Assembly (NCBI RefSeq): GCF_003063335.1 | Contig: NZ_NERX01000004.1 | Location: 372,001 to 436,000 of the forward strand | Reading direction: 5' to 3' | Length of the DNA stretch: 64,000 nt | Source of the DNA: Limnohabitans sp. MMS-10A-192 | GTDB lineage: Bacteria > Pseudomonadota > Gammaproteobacteria > Burkholderiales > Burkholderiaceae_C | Shown: piece after piece, positions 17,824 to 25,445 of the stretch | Layout: the number at the start of each line of letters is the position of its first letter | Numbering within the stretch: position 1 is the first letter of the stretch | Translations under genes and position numbers: made by a program | The notes under the pieces: model-generated | The model's input: only the letters and a program-made list of their open reading frames with translations | What the model was told of the DNA's origin: nothing | Database searches by the model: none

Positions 17824-17857
17824 AAAAAAGCGCCCCGAGCCGCAAGGCAGGGGGCGC
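17824..17857 (-). terminator. Terminator-like hairpin pointing leftward
   Basis: On the minus strand GCGCCCC pairs with GGGGCGC (17857-17830) and six T follow (17829-17824). No minus-strand gene lies directly upstream of it, since cho is on the plus strand. For the plus-strand hydratase gene it offers a hairpin without a T run. Confidence 0.5.
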
Positions 17858-17905
17858 AAATCAAGCATGTCAGGCAACTGCGGAAAGCATGACCCGTTCA
17901 GTATA

Positions 17906-17921
17906 CTGTAAATATAACCAG
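17906..17921. promoter_or_regulatory. LexA (SOS) box candidate upstream of cho
   Basis: CTGTAAATATAACCAG matches the LexA pattern CTGT-N8-ACAG with one change in the second half (CCAG). The flanking TA on the left extends the match to TACTGT. It lies about 70 bases before the cho start; cho is a known SOS gene in E. coli. Confidence 0.65.
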
Positions 17922-17991
17922 TGTTTTGGGGCCAAGTTCTGACCCCCTCTGGCGCTCTTCGCATCCTGCCCTGTTTGGCCCATCCACCACC

Positions 17992-18861
17992 ATGCCTTTG
18001 CCCCGCCGCCGCCGAGACGACTTTGAAGAAAGCCGGATCTACGAATACCCCCAGCACCTGCGCGAAGCGATCGAAGACGCGCCCACGGGCGCAGGCGTCT
18101 ACACCTTCCACGGCCAAGAGGGCGACTTGCCGCTGTACATCGGCAAAAGCATCAACATCCGCGCCCGCCTGCTGTCGCACCTGCGCACGCCCGACGAGGC
18201 GCGCATGCTGCGCCAGACCCAGCGCATCAGCCACATCCGCACGGCGGGCGAGATCGGCGCGCTCTTGCTCGAAGCGCAAATGATCAAGGCCCAGCACCCG
18301 CTGTTCAACCAGAAGCTGCGCCGCAACAAACAACTGTGCAGCCTGCGCGTGAGCGACGGGGTCCCCGAGGTGGTGTATTCCAAAGACATCGACTTTGCCG
18401 CGCAGCCCGATTTGTACGGCCTGTTTGCCAGCCGCCATGCCGCACTCGACGCGCTGCGCGCCATCGCTGACCAAAACAAGCTGTGCTACGGCCCGCTGGG
18501 CCTGGAAAAACTGCCCCCTGGCAAAGCCTGCTTCAGGGCCGCCATCCGCCAATGCGCCGGTGTATGCCGAGGCGATGAAAGCCCACAGGCGCACCGCGAG
18601 CGGCTGTTCACCAGCTTGCTGGCGCTGCGCGTGGAATGCTGGCCTTACCCGGGCGCGGTGGGCTTGGTCGAGCGCGATGAAGAACTCACGCAAATCCACG
18701 TCGTCAACCACTGGTGCTACCTGGGCAGCGCGCCCAACCCCGAAGCCGCGCACCAGCTCAGCCAAGTGGCAAGTCAGGTGGCTGAAGGCTTTGACGCCGA
18801 CGGCTACAAAATCCTGTGCCGACCGCTGCTCACGCAGAGCGTGGAGATTTTGGCGTTGTAG
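17992..18861 (+). CDS. cho: Excinuclease Cho (UvrC-like endonuclease)
   Basis: Cho is a homologue of the N-terminal half of UvrC that makes the 3' incision in nucleotide excision repair at bulky lesions. The 289-residue length fits (E. coli Cho is 295). The GIY-YIG core reads GAGVYTFHGQEGDLPLYIGK with IRARLLSHL after it, and the catalytic region continues through EIGALLLEAQMIKAQHPLFN. A Cys-containing segment KACFRAAIRQCAGVCRGDE is also typical. The ATG at 17992 is chosen over a TTG at 17926. A LexA-like box lies upstream, which agrees with SOS control. Confidence 0.93.
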   Translation: MPLPRRRRDDFEESRIYEYPQHLREAIEDAPTGAGVYTFHGQEGDLPLYIGKSINIRARLLSHLRTPDEARMLRQTQRISHIRTAGEIGALLLEAQMIKAQHPLFNQKLRRNKQLCSLRVSDGVPEVVYSKDIDFAAQPDLYGLFASRHAALDALRAIADQNKLCYGPLGLEKLPPGKACFRAAIRQCAGVCRGDESPQAHRERLFTSLLALRVECWPYPGAVGLVERDEELTQIHVVNHWCYLGSAPNPEAAHQLSQVASQVAEGFDADGYKILCRPLLTQSVEILAL

Positions 18862-18895
18862 GGTGCACGCTTTAGAAGCACCCCTCCGGTTTGTC

Positions 18896-18916
18896 ATCCC
18901 GGACTTGATCCGGGAT
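18896..18916. repeat. Dispersed hairpin repeat, one copy
   Basis: ATCCCGGA-CTTGA-TCCGGGAT is preceded by TGTC and followed by CCAT. It is the same family as the copies near 5500, 31400 and 43650. It lies between the converging cho and SOUL genes. Confidence 0.8.
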
Positions 18917-18963
18917 CCATGACCGTTGACACATGCATTGGGCCAGGACGCACAGGCCCTCTC

Positions 18964-19536
18964 TCAAGGCAGCAGGTCGATCAGGATTTCATTGCGCCGA
19001 TTCCACGGCAGCGTGAAGGGGTCGTCGTAGCGGGCGATTTGGGCTCTGGGGCTGAGCTTGAGTTGGCGTGCTTGTGCCCAAGCCTTAAGCCGCCCGGTTT
19101 GTTCTTGAATGCTCGCCTGCGTGGTGAAGCCGCTAAAGCCCACGGCCACCACATCGTGCTCGGGCACGGGGCGCAGCTCGATTTGCGGGTTGAGCGGTTG
19201 GGGCAGCGTCTGCACGCTTTCGGCCGACGGCATCACAAAATGCACGCGCCAACCTTGATCTTCGGGCACCACGGTGACGGGCGCGGTCATCGAAATCTTG
19301 CGCTGTGCACCCAACCCGGCTTGCAGGTTGTCGCCAAAGATGTAAGACGCAATCCGCCGAAAGCCGCTGCGGCTTGCAGCGTCAAAGTCGCCCTGGATTT
19401 GCGTTTGGGCCACCGTGAAGGCGGCGTAGCGGCGCACCTCAAAAGGTGGGTCTGAAACGAGCACGGTGTAACGCGGTTCTTCAACGGCCATGGCGGCTCC
19501 ACAAAAAAGGAACAGAACAGAAAAAAACCAGCGCAT
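18964..19536 (-). CDS. SOUL family heme-binding protein, exported
   Basis: This is a SOUL/HEBP-domain protein of 190 residues with a signal peptide (MRWFFSVLFLFCGAAMAVEE). The mature part has the family pattern: EVRRYAAFTVAQTQIQGDF, IFGDNLQAG, KISMTAPVTVV, then a C-terminal ARYDDPFTLPWNRRNEI. Bacterial SOUL proteins are of uncertain function, with heme binding likely. The start at 19536 gives the best signal peptide; a start at 19572 adds twelve residues. It lies downstream of the ParE/antitoxin pair on the same strand, with a 78-base gap from this start. Confidence 0.88.
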   Translation of the reverse strand: MRWFFSVLFLFCGAAMAVEEPRYTVLVSDPPFEVRRYAAFTVAQTQIQGDFDAASRSGFRRIASYIFGDNLQAGLGAQRKISMTAPVTVVPEDQGWRVHFVMPSAESVQTLPQPLNPQIELRPVPEHDVVAVGFSGFTTQASIQEQTGRLKAWAQARQLKLSPRAQIARYDDPFTLPWNRRNEILIDLLP

Positions 19537-19614
19537 AAAAGCTCGCTTGCAAACGGGTGTGGGGGTATTCAAGCAAATGGAAGGGCCAGGCGTCGGTCCG
19601 CTGGCGCACGCACC

Positions 19615-19917
19615 TTATGGCATTTGTTGCGCTGCGTGTTTCACTCTCAAAATTTCGACGGTTCGGGTATCTGACAGCACGCGGTAAAACACGATGTAGT
19701 TCGGGTGCACCACCAGTTCGCGCAACCATTCTGGCAAACCCGGCCGGCCCTGTCGGCCAAGCTGTGGATGCTGTGCCAGCCTCCCGGTCTTGTCGCGCAA
19801 TTCTTGGCCGAAGCTCTGGGCTCGCGTTGGTTTGTCCTTGCCGATGTAGCGCACTATGGCTCGCAAGTCTTCGCGGGCCATCGGACGCCATTCGACGCGA
19901 AAAAGCGGCTGCGTCAT
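19615..19917 (-). CDS. ParE/RelE-family toxin
   Basis: This is a 100-residue plasmid-stabilisation (ParE/RelE) toxin. It reads FRVEWRPMAREDLRAIVRYI, the usual first strand and helix, then QHPQLGRQGRPGLPEWLREL and VVHPNYIVFYRVLSDTRTVE, with RVKHAAQQMP at the end, all characteristic of the fold. ParE members poison DNA gyrase and RelE members cleave mRNA; the VKHAAQQ ending favours the ParE branch. Its ATG overlaps the stop of the upstream antitoxin (ATGA), the usual layout antitoxin first, toxin second. Confidence 0.9.
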   Translation of the reverse strand: MTQPLFRVEWRPMAREDLRAIVRYIGKDKPTRAQSFGQELRDKTGRLAQHPQLGRQGRPGLPEWLRELVVHPNYIVFYRVLSDTRTVEILRVKHAAQQMP

Positions 19918-20360
19918 GCTCCTATTTTCTGACTCAAGGCGTTCAGGTCGGCGTCCATGTCGGCCATGACTTCATCATGGGCAATGCTCGGTCGCGGGTC
20001 GTCCAGCGATGCTTGAATTTCGCTGGCCAGCCACTGGTTATAGGCGGCGGCTTCGTGTGCGCCGCGCATGGCGATGGCCCTGCCTCGGTTACCCGTACTT
20101 GGCTCTTTGTCGGACGGGTCGTAGTCGGTCGCGTCGAACTGGCCCACTGTGATGCCAATTTCACGCAACACATTGAACGCCGTCAGCGGATTGCCAAAGC
20201 GGCGCGGCTCGGTGCTGCGTGCCTTTGATAGCAGGGCACCTGAGCCGCTACGGGTGTCGATCTGAACCAGGAACGCCCCGCCTTGCCCTTTCAAGGTTAC
20301 GCCCGACACACCGCCGGCGTCGTTTGCAGTACGCAGCTGCTCTAGGGTGATGCTTTGCAT
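19914..20360 (-). CDS. Probable antitoxin of the ParE-type pair
   Basis: This 148-residue protein precedes and overlaps the toxin gene, so it is most likely the antitoxin. It begins MQSITLEQLRTANDAGGVSG, and ends in an acidic helix HDEVMADMDADLNALSQKIG, which resembles the toxin-wrapping tail of ParD/StbD antitoxins. The middle part (residues 20-110) is longer than in common ParD or Phd antitoxins and I cannot assign a DNA-binding fold to it. AAGGA stands 7 bases before the ATG at 20360; an in-frame upstream start at 20393 has no ribosome site. Confidence 0.72.
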   Translation of the reverse strand: MQSITLEQLRTANDAGGVSGVTLKGQGGAFLVQIDTRSGSGALLSKARSTEPRRFGNPLTAFNVLREIGITVGQFDATDYDPSDKEPSTGNRGRAIAMRGAHEAAAYNQWLASEIQASLDDPRPSIAHDEVMADMDADLNALSQKIGA

Positions 20361-20579
20361 GCTGGAATCCTTATATGTTGCGCTTAAAAACAAGGTTGAT
20401 TGTGCATAAATTCAAGGAGGTGTGCAATTTTGCGAGGTCTGTTAGCGTTTAATGCGGGGTTTTTCAGTGCCGATTCGGTCGCAGGGGTGTTGACGCTGGG
20501 GGGGAGTTGGGACTCGGTATCTTGTGTGCCACGCGAATCTCTGCAATATCAAGCGGCGGCAAACATCAAACGCTCAACT

Positions 20580-21308
20580 TCAGCCTTTGCGAGTGGGACT
20601 TGACTGTCCTAAATTGGACATGCGTAGCTTGGCTAAACAGTTGATTTCTACTAGTCCTCTTTTTACACTTTTCATATCAGATTCGGACGCATTGGCTCCC
20701 ATTACGACCTCTTCCATAAGATCGCAGAGATTCGTCTTCAGATTTATACCTGGTTCTGTTTTGGGCTGCATAACCTCATCCAGCCGTCCGCCAGCGACAT
20801 CTGTCAAGTGAATCAACCTTACTTCTGACTCGCCTTGAAAATCAAGGCTTTTAATAAGCATTTGTTGGTGGATGTCATTGACATTTGGATGAGAATCAAA
20901 ATCCAAATACCGCACCCTAGCTAGGACAAACGACTCTTCTGCCGTAATAGACGATTTCAAACGACCAACTGTGGTCTTTACAGCAACACCAGTCGCGTTA
21001 GCTGCATAACTTGACCACATAGCTTGTGATTCTTCTTGGTCTTCCCGCCAACACGATACGTATGTTTTTCCTCGAAACATGTCCCGAACCATCTGAACGG
21101 CACCGGCTACAAACGGAGGGGAAGATCTATACATTTCACGAACAGTTCCTCTTGGGGTTCGTCCCTCAAGTGGGTCATCGAACTTATCCGCCCTGCAAAA
21201 AAATATCGATTGATCTTTGATGAGTTTCTCAAACTTCACAAGTGTGAAGTAACGCCATAAAACCACCTCGTCTTTTGGCTGATCTAAATCTGGTCGATGT
21301 TGATACAT
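20580..21308 (-). CDS. DUF2971 domain-containing protein
   Basis: This is a 242-residue DUF2971 protein of unknown function. The family pattern is clear: LWRYFTLVKFEKLIKDQSIF, then FCRADKFDDPLEG, a conserved SCWREDQEESQAMWSSYA, GVAVKTTVGRLK, and a late GESEVRLIH. No signal or membrane segments. Base composition is noticeably AT-richer than neighbouring genes, which points to horizontal acquisition; DUF2971 genes are often found in accessory islands. GGAA lies a short distance before the ATG. It follows the toxin/antitoxin pair in reverse order on the same strand, with a non-coding gap of 219 bases. Confidence 0.82.
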   Translation of the reverse strand: MYQHRPDLDQPKDEVVLWRYFTLVKFEKLIKDQSIFFCRADKFDDPLEGRTPRGTVREMYRSSPPFVAGAVQMVRDMFRGKTYVSCWREDQEESQAMWSSYAANATGVAVKTTVGRLKSSITAEESFVLARVRYLDFDSHPNVNDIHQQMLIKSLDFQGESEVRLIHLTDVAGGRLDEVMQPKTEPGINLKTNLCDLMEEVVMGANASESDMKSVKRGLVEINCLAKLRMSNLGQSSPTRKG

Positions 21309-21484
21309 TAAAATTTTCCAGGAGGGTTTAATTATTTTCTAACGGAAAAAAAGGTTTCGAATTCGGTCCATACATTTCGTATCTTGTTCTGCAATATCCG
21401 GTTTTAGATTATTTAGGAAATTTGCCAGTATTTTTTATTTCTGCCTTTTCTTGATTAAAACCATAATTTGCCCATGCAGGTATC

Positions 21485-21709
21485 TTAGTCGTTTAGTGAT
21501 TTTTTAATAAATTTATGATGGCTTGGTGTGGCTGGAAAATTGCACAATTCATTATCCATCTCCACGTGTTTTAAAAATGATGCCATCATTGGATGCGTCA
21601 TTTTTATATCCAACTCTAAAGACATACGGCAGGTAATTTCAATGACAGTGCTTTCACGCTCTTTCTTATCGTTGCAAACATCAGAAGCATAGGCTCCAGA
21701 TGGGATCAT
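21485..21709 (-). CDS. Small hypothetical ORF (74 aa), uncertain
   Basis: The ORF encodes 74 residues with Lys, Glu, Met and His-rich composition (for example ERESTVIEITCRMSLELDIK). It has AT-rich codons like the DUF2971 gene and lacks an obvious ribosome site. The frame remains open upstream of the ATG for eleven codons (…SENNRFF), so it could be the end of a decayed longer gene. No family is recognised. Confidence 0.3.
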   Translation of the reverse strand: MIPSGAYASDVCNDKKERESTVIEITCRMSLELDIKMTHPMMASFLKHVEMDNELCNFPATPSHHKFIKKSLND

Positions 21710-21903
21710 AAAAAAGCGATTATTTTCAGAAAGTGATTTTTTTCATCTGGTGTGCTTGTCCAGCTTGTAATTCTTGAACTCCTCCTCCGGGCGGTCCAGA
21801 TTTTTGCCTTCGGATTTTCGCTTGGCTTATGTCTGCATCGGTAGGTTCGCGTGCCTGATGACCAGCTAGGGCTGAAGTTGGGCCAAGGCGTAAACGACAA
21901 CGA

Positions 21904-21930
21904 CGCCCACAATGTGGGCGAGGTTTTTTT
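21904..21930 (+). terminator. Terminator-like hairpin, rightward
   Basis: CGCCCAC-AAT-GTGGGCG is followed by AGG and seven T. No plus-strand gene precedes it in this region, so it may belong to a lost gene. Read the other way it offers no T run. Confidence 0.55.
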
Positions 21931-21994
21931 AGGGCGTTGTGCGTGACGCTGTCGATGGGCGCGCTCGGTATGGCGTACTTAGTTCGAGCGGCGC

Positions 21995-23182
21995 CTATCG
22001 CAAAACCTTGAAATAAAAATCACCGCTCAAGCTTGTGTTCTCCCAAGGGGTCTGCTGATTCTTGGTTTCTTCCTGCACAGCCCGGCGTACTTCTTTGAAC
22101 ACTTGTTCAATCGGTTTATTGGGCGACTGCATGGCCTTCACAAGATGCTTTGTGTACGGACTATTACGCTCTCTAGGATCACCATCAGATGCCACCTTTC
22201 CGGGTGATGTTGCGTAGGCAATGATGGTTCCTCTTGGCGCATCCATCTGCGCAAGACCCCTTGATGCTGAGCGAAAGCTCCGGCCAAAGGGGTCATCCCG
22301 GCAAGCATCAACGATGAGGATGTTGACGCCCTTGCCTGCGGTGCTCATTTTCTCCAAGACCAAGGACACATCCAGTCCTTGGTCGGTAATCTCATCTTCA
22401 CGCTGTATGTCTGCATTGACTGGAATGAAGTAGTTACGGCCCTTGACCTCCACACCATGCCCAGAGTAATAAACCAAGCCAACATCGGAGCTCAGGAGTT
22501 TGTCACCGAACTGGCGAACAGCTGAACGCATCTGTTGGAGTGTTGCGTCTCTGAGGTCAATCACCTCAAACCCACTGGTGCGCAGTGAGCGAGACATGTC
22601 ATCTGCATCGTTCAGCGGGTTGGCGAGTGGGCGGACTTTGTAGTTTTTATTCCCAACGACCAGCGCGACACGCTTACCCGTAGGGACTGCTGATGGGGTC
22701 GTGGTTGGCGAAATGGGTGTTGTTTGTGTGGCTTGCTGTTGAGCAAGTCTCAGTTCTGCTTCGGCTTGTGCTTGTTTGCGTTTAGCTTCTTCTGCTTCTG
22801 CACGAAGTCTTTCTATTTCTCTGTTGGGTGTGGCTGCTTGCTGTACTGGTGCAGAGCTGACAAAGTTATTGTTAGCCCAAATACCTTGATTAACGATTGA
22901 GCCGTTTGGGGCATATAGAGTACCTTGCCCGTTGCGGTTGCCATAAGAAAAATCACCAATATATTTATCGCCATTAGCATAGGTGTAAATACCTTTCCCG
23001 CTGCGGTTGTTCCCATCCTTGACCTCACCAACAAATATACCGCCATCAGAAAAGGCGACAGTACCAAAGCAATTACGCCACCTAGTTACATCACTACCCT
23101 GACAAGCAGGCAAATTACTCTGGGCGCAAGCACTTCCCCAACCCAACAGGCAAAGCACTACAAATCGAATCAGGTTTTTCAT
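21995..23182 (-). CDS. Exported caspase-family (C14) protein with MORN repeats
   Basis: This 395-residue protein begins with a signal peptide (FVVLCLLGWGSACAQ). Residues about 35-95 contain MORN-type repeats (GKGIYTYANGDKYIGDF, GQGTLYAPNGSIVNQGIW). A Glu/Ala/Gln coiled coil follows (REIERLRAEAEEAKRKQAQ), then a Thr/Pro linker. The C-terminal 220 residues are a caspase-like domain starting RVALVVGNKNY, with catalytic His in VYYSGHGVEV and Cys in ILIVDACRDDPF, so the dyad is intact. A periplasmic site is predicted from the signal. MORN plus caspase is known among bacterial orthocaspases, whose substrates are mostly unknown. The start at 23182 best frames the signal; an earlier one lies at 23200. 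Confidence 0.88.
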   Translation of the reverse strand: MKNLIRFVVLCLLGWGSACAQSNLPACQGSDVTRWRNCFGTVAFSDGGIFVGEVKDGNNRSGKGIYTYANGDKYIGDFSYGNRNGQGTLYAPNGSIVNQGIWANNNFVSSAPVQQAATPNREIERLRAEAEEAKRKQAQAEAELRLAQQQATQTTPISPTTTPSAVPTGKRVALVVGNKNYKVRPLANPLNDADDMSRSLRTSGFEVIDLRDATLQQMRSAVRQFGDKLLSSDVGLVYYSGHGVEVKGRNYFIPVNADIQREDEITDQGLDVSLVLEKMSTAGKGVNILIVDACRDDPFGRSFRSASRGLAQMDAPRGTIIAYATSPGKVASDGDPRERNSPYTKHLVKAMQSPNKPIEQVFKEVRRAVQEETKNQQTPWENTSLSGDFYFKVLR

Positions 23183-23575
23183 AGTCATACATTGTTGCAA
23201 CTGCCCAAATCAATACCAACCCGATTTCGCAAAACTTCAGGTTGGTACGAATTTGGAAGCGTCGTGGGCGCCAGAGCCTTTCATGGCAGTCCGCATGACG
23301 GTCACACGATGAACGTACATGTCCGTCAACACAGTGCAAAACCCCGGTCCGCGTCCACACAGCTTTTTGTTGAAATCGTTGCAATCGCCTTGCGCCATGG
23401 GTTTCAATTCAACCTCGGCACCCGGCCCTTGCAATTACCCTCCCGTACCCACTGGCACAGCAGAAGCTTCCAACTATAGCGACAAAATGCCCCCAAATTA
23501 GCTACAAACCAGCTTTGTCCGCCACAGCCTGATCGCCTCGATATACGGTTCATCCATACACAATCCGGCGACCCC
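23183..23575. other. Intergenic region between the caspase gene and the umuC relic
   Basis: Nearly 400 bases without a secure gene. A 65-codon minus-strand ORF (23237-23434) is listed separately. I searched for a LexA-type box in front of the umuC relic and found none convincing. Confidence 0.5.
23237..23434 (-). CDS. Small Cys-containing ORF (65 aa), uncertain
   Basis: This minus-strand ORF starts at TTG and has an internal ATG at residue 13 (MAQGDCNDFNKKLCGRGPGF). Its three cysteines and codon choice look more gene-like than random, but it is short, lacks a clear ribosome site and resembles no family I know. An in-frame stop lies just upstream of the TTG. Confidence 0.25.
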   Translation of the reverse strand: MQGPGAEVELKPMAQGDCNDFNKKLCGRGPGFCTVLTDMYVHRVTVMRTAMKGSGAHDASKFVPT

Positions 23576-23899
23576 ATGCCCACCCCCAAACCTCAACTCA
23601 CCCTCATCGACTGCAACAACTTCTACTGCAGCTGCGAACGCGTTTTCTAGCCCTGGCGGCAATACCGCCCGCTCGTCGTCCTCTCCAACAACGACGGCTG
23701 CGCCATTGCCTGCTCTGACGTGGCCAAAGCACTGGGCATCAAAATGGGCGCAGCCCAGCTGCGCGAACACGGCAGCTAGCCCGCACTCGACCTGCAGCCC
23801 ATGAACTCGCCTAAAAAACAAATCGCCTGCACCCGCTCATTTGGCCAAGCCATCACCGAACTGTTCGAGCTGCAAGAGGCCATTTCCGAATTTACGTGA
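23576..23899 (+). pseudogene. umuC: Broken umuC (DNA polymerase V catalytic subunit) remnant
   Basis: The frame from ATG 23576 reads LTLIDCNNFYCSCERVF, then a TAG, then RPLVVLSNNDGCAIACSDVA and KALGIKMGAAQLREHGS followed by a second TAG. After that it jumps to KKQIACTRSFGQAITEL and QEAISEFT, which in intact UmuC lie roughly 200 residues further on. So the first 60 residues are joined to a C-terminal-side fragment, with the middle of the polymerase missing and two in-frame TAG codons. The metal-binding DCNNFY motif at the start identifies the Y-family. No umuD is adjacent. The gene is dead. Confidence 0.85.
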
Positions 23900-23984
23900 C
23901 GCGGGCGATAGACCCGATCAACCCGCGCCATGGCCACTGCAGGGGTATTGCCCAGCCCCTTGGCCCCGCTGCTAGACTCCACCG

Positions 23985-25118
23985 GTGCCGCAAAACCAAG
24001 ACTACCAAGCCCCAGATTCGCCCATCGACATCGTTTATCTGTGGGTCGACGGCAACGATTCGAATTGGCGTGCCAAGCGCCAGACGGCTTTGCAGCAGCT
24101 GGCCCATGACTCCAGCGCAGCCATGGCGCGCTACAGCAATGTGGAGGGCCGTTTTCGCGACAACCACGAGCTGCGTTACAGCCTGCGCGCGCTGGAGAAG
24201 TTTTTCCCCGACCACGGCCATGTGTACATCGTCACCGACGCCCAGGCCCCCGATTGGCTGCGCCCCTCGGACCGGTTGACGCTGGTGGACCACCGTGACC
24301 TGATGCCCGAAGCGTCCTTGCCCACCTTTGATTCGGGGCACATCGAGTCCTGGATTCACCACATCCCCGGTTTGTCTGAACGCTATTTCTATTTGAACGA
24401 CGACGTGTTTTTTGGCGCGCCGGTGCGCCTGGATGACTGGTTCCATCCCGGCGGCTTTCATGTCACGTGGTCGGACGACCCGGAAGTCACCGACGAAGCC
24501 ATGCGCATGGACGCCACCTCGCTGGAAAACGCTTGCCGCCTGTCCATCCAGTGGCTGAGCGACAAAGCCCGATCGGGCAAAGCGGCCTTGCGCGAGCAAG
24601 ACCCGCTGTACCAAAGCACCTTCCGCACCTTTGCGCATTCACCCCGACCCATGCTCAAGTCCATCTTGCTGGAGCTCGAGGACACGGCGCCCGAGTTGTT
24701 TGCCGCCGTGCGGTCCACCGTGTTTCGCAGCTGGGACAAGCCCACCATCGTCTCGGACTTTGTGTTGCGCTGGGCCTTGGCGCATGGCGTGGCCAGTGTG
24801 CGGCCTTACCGCCACCGGTATGTCTCGACGGGCGAGGCCGATCAAGACGCACAACTGCAGGCGCTGGTGGCCGAGTTTGGAGCGTTGGAATTTTTTTGCA
24901 TCAACGACACCACCGACGATGCACATGCCAACGACCCGCGTTTGCAGAACGTGCTCATGGTCTTGGAGTCGATCTTGCCCAGCCCTTCGGGGTTTGAAAA
25001 CCCTGCTGCTTTGCTGACCGGCGTTCAGCACGCCGAGGATTTCAGCGCAGAGATTCGCGGCTCAGAGGCGATGGCGGCAAAGGAAACGTCTCCTGCGCTT
25101 CGCTCAAAGCTTGCTTGA
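23985..25118 (+). CDS. Stealth-family phosphotransferase
   Basis: This 377-residue protein belongs to the Stealth family, hexose-1-phosphate transferases that build phosphodiester-linked polysaccharides. Conserved region 1 is IDIVYLWVDGNDSNW (residues 14-28). Region 2 covers RFRDNHELRYSLRALEKFFP, HVYIVTDAQAPDWL and ERYFYLNDDVFFG. Region 3 includes FAHSPRPMLKSILLELE. The start is a GTG at 23985 without a good ribosome site, and nearby ATGs are inside the conserved part. No capsule or glycosyltransferase genes surround it. It follows the umuC relic, and its 3' end overlaps the opposite gene by 77 bases. Confidence 0.86.
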   Translation: MPQNQDYQAPDSPIDIVYLWVDGNDSNWRAKRQTALQQLAHDSSAAMARYSNVEGRFRDNHELRYSLRALEKFFPDHGHVYIVTDAQAPDWLRPSDRLTLVDHRDLMPEASLPTFDSGHIESWIHHIPGLSERYFYLNDDVFFGAPVRLDDWFHPGGFHVTWSDDPEVTDEAMRMDATSLENACRLSIQWLSDKARSGKAALREQDPLYQSTFRTFAHSPRPMLKSILLELEDTAPELFAAVRSTVFRSWDKPTIVSDFVLRWALAHGVASVRPYRHRYVSTGEADQDAQLQALVAEFGALEFFCINDTTDDAHANDPRLQNVLMVLESILPSPSGFENPAALLTGVQHAEDFSAEIRGSEAMAAKETSPALRSKLA

Positions 25119-25389
25119 GCAAGTCACCTGGGCTCACCTTGTCCTGATCTCCTTGGGCGCTGATTTGACGGGTTTGGTGTTTGGCCGTACGGCCGCGCAC
25201 CCGCATGCGCCAAACCCGGAACGACCGTGTTTTGAGCGACCCGCGCATCAATTCAATCACCGCTGGCTCGCTCAGCCCAAACTGCGCGGCAATGGCCTCG
25301 AATGGCGTGTCGTCCTGCCAGGCCATGGCGATGATGGTGGACACATCGGCTTGTGCCAAGTCGCAGAGTCGGGCTGTTGCTGGTGTCAT
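25042..25389 (-). CDS. TIGR03643 (DUF2805) family protein
   Basis: This small protein of 115 residues has the family core IIAMAWQDDTPFEAIAAQFG and LSEPAVIELMRGSLKTRSF, followed by RVWRMRVRGRTAKHQTR, a helix-turn-helix-like basic region. Function is unknown; the basic C-terminal part may bind nucleic acid. ATG at 25389 is the natural start, and the longer frame from 25449 adds twenty unrelated residues. The 3' end overlaps the Stealth gene on the other strand by 77 bases. Confidence 0.8.
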   Translation of the reverse strand: MTPATARLCDLAQADVSTIIAMAWQDDTPFEAIAAQFGLSEPAVIELMRGSLKTRSFRVWRMRVRGRTAKHQTRQISAQGDQDKVSPGDLLKQALSEAQETFPLPPSPLSRESLR

Positions 25390-25445
25390 TGGGGAACTTT
25401 GCGGGAAAGAATGGATTTTGAGGTCAAAGGTGTGGCTTGGCGATT

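Larger units (their letters stand above)
21309..21994. other. AT-rich intergenic region, no secure gene
   Basis: The stretch 21309-21480 has no ORF worth naming and is very AT-rich. From about 21740 to 21990 the composition returns to GC-rich and short unrelated reading frames occur, suggesting scrap from an older insertion. One weak ORF (21485-21709, minus) and one plus-strand terminator-like hairpin (21904-21930) are listed separately. I recognise nothing else here. Confidence 0.5.

Noticed and set aside
19557..20228. Plus-strand frame of 223 codons across the toxin/antitoxin pair
   Set aside because: The minus-strand ParE-type toxin and the ATGA overlap explain this stretch better.
20400..20580. 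Possible integron attC-like site (GTTAGCG near 20440)
   Set aside because: No matching inverse core (RYYYAAC) or paired inner arms could be found, and no integrase is present.
21706..21912. Minus-strand frame of 68 codons
   Set aside because: Ser/Trp/Arg-rich composition, no ribosome site, inside mixed debris between islands.
23480..23575. LexA box in front of the umuC relic
   Set aside because: No CTGT-N8-ACAG-like pattern with fewer than three mismatches was seen.
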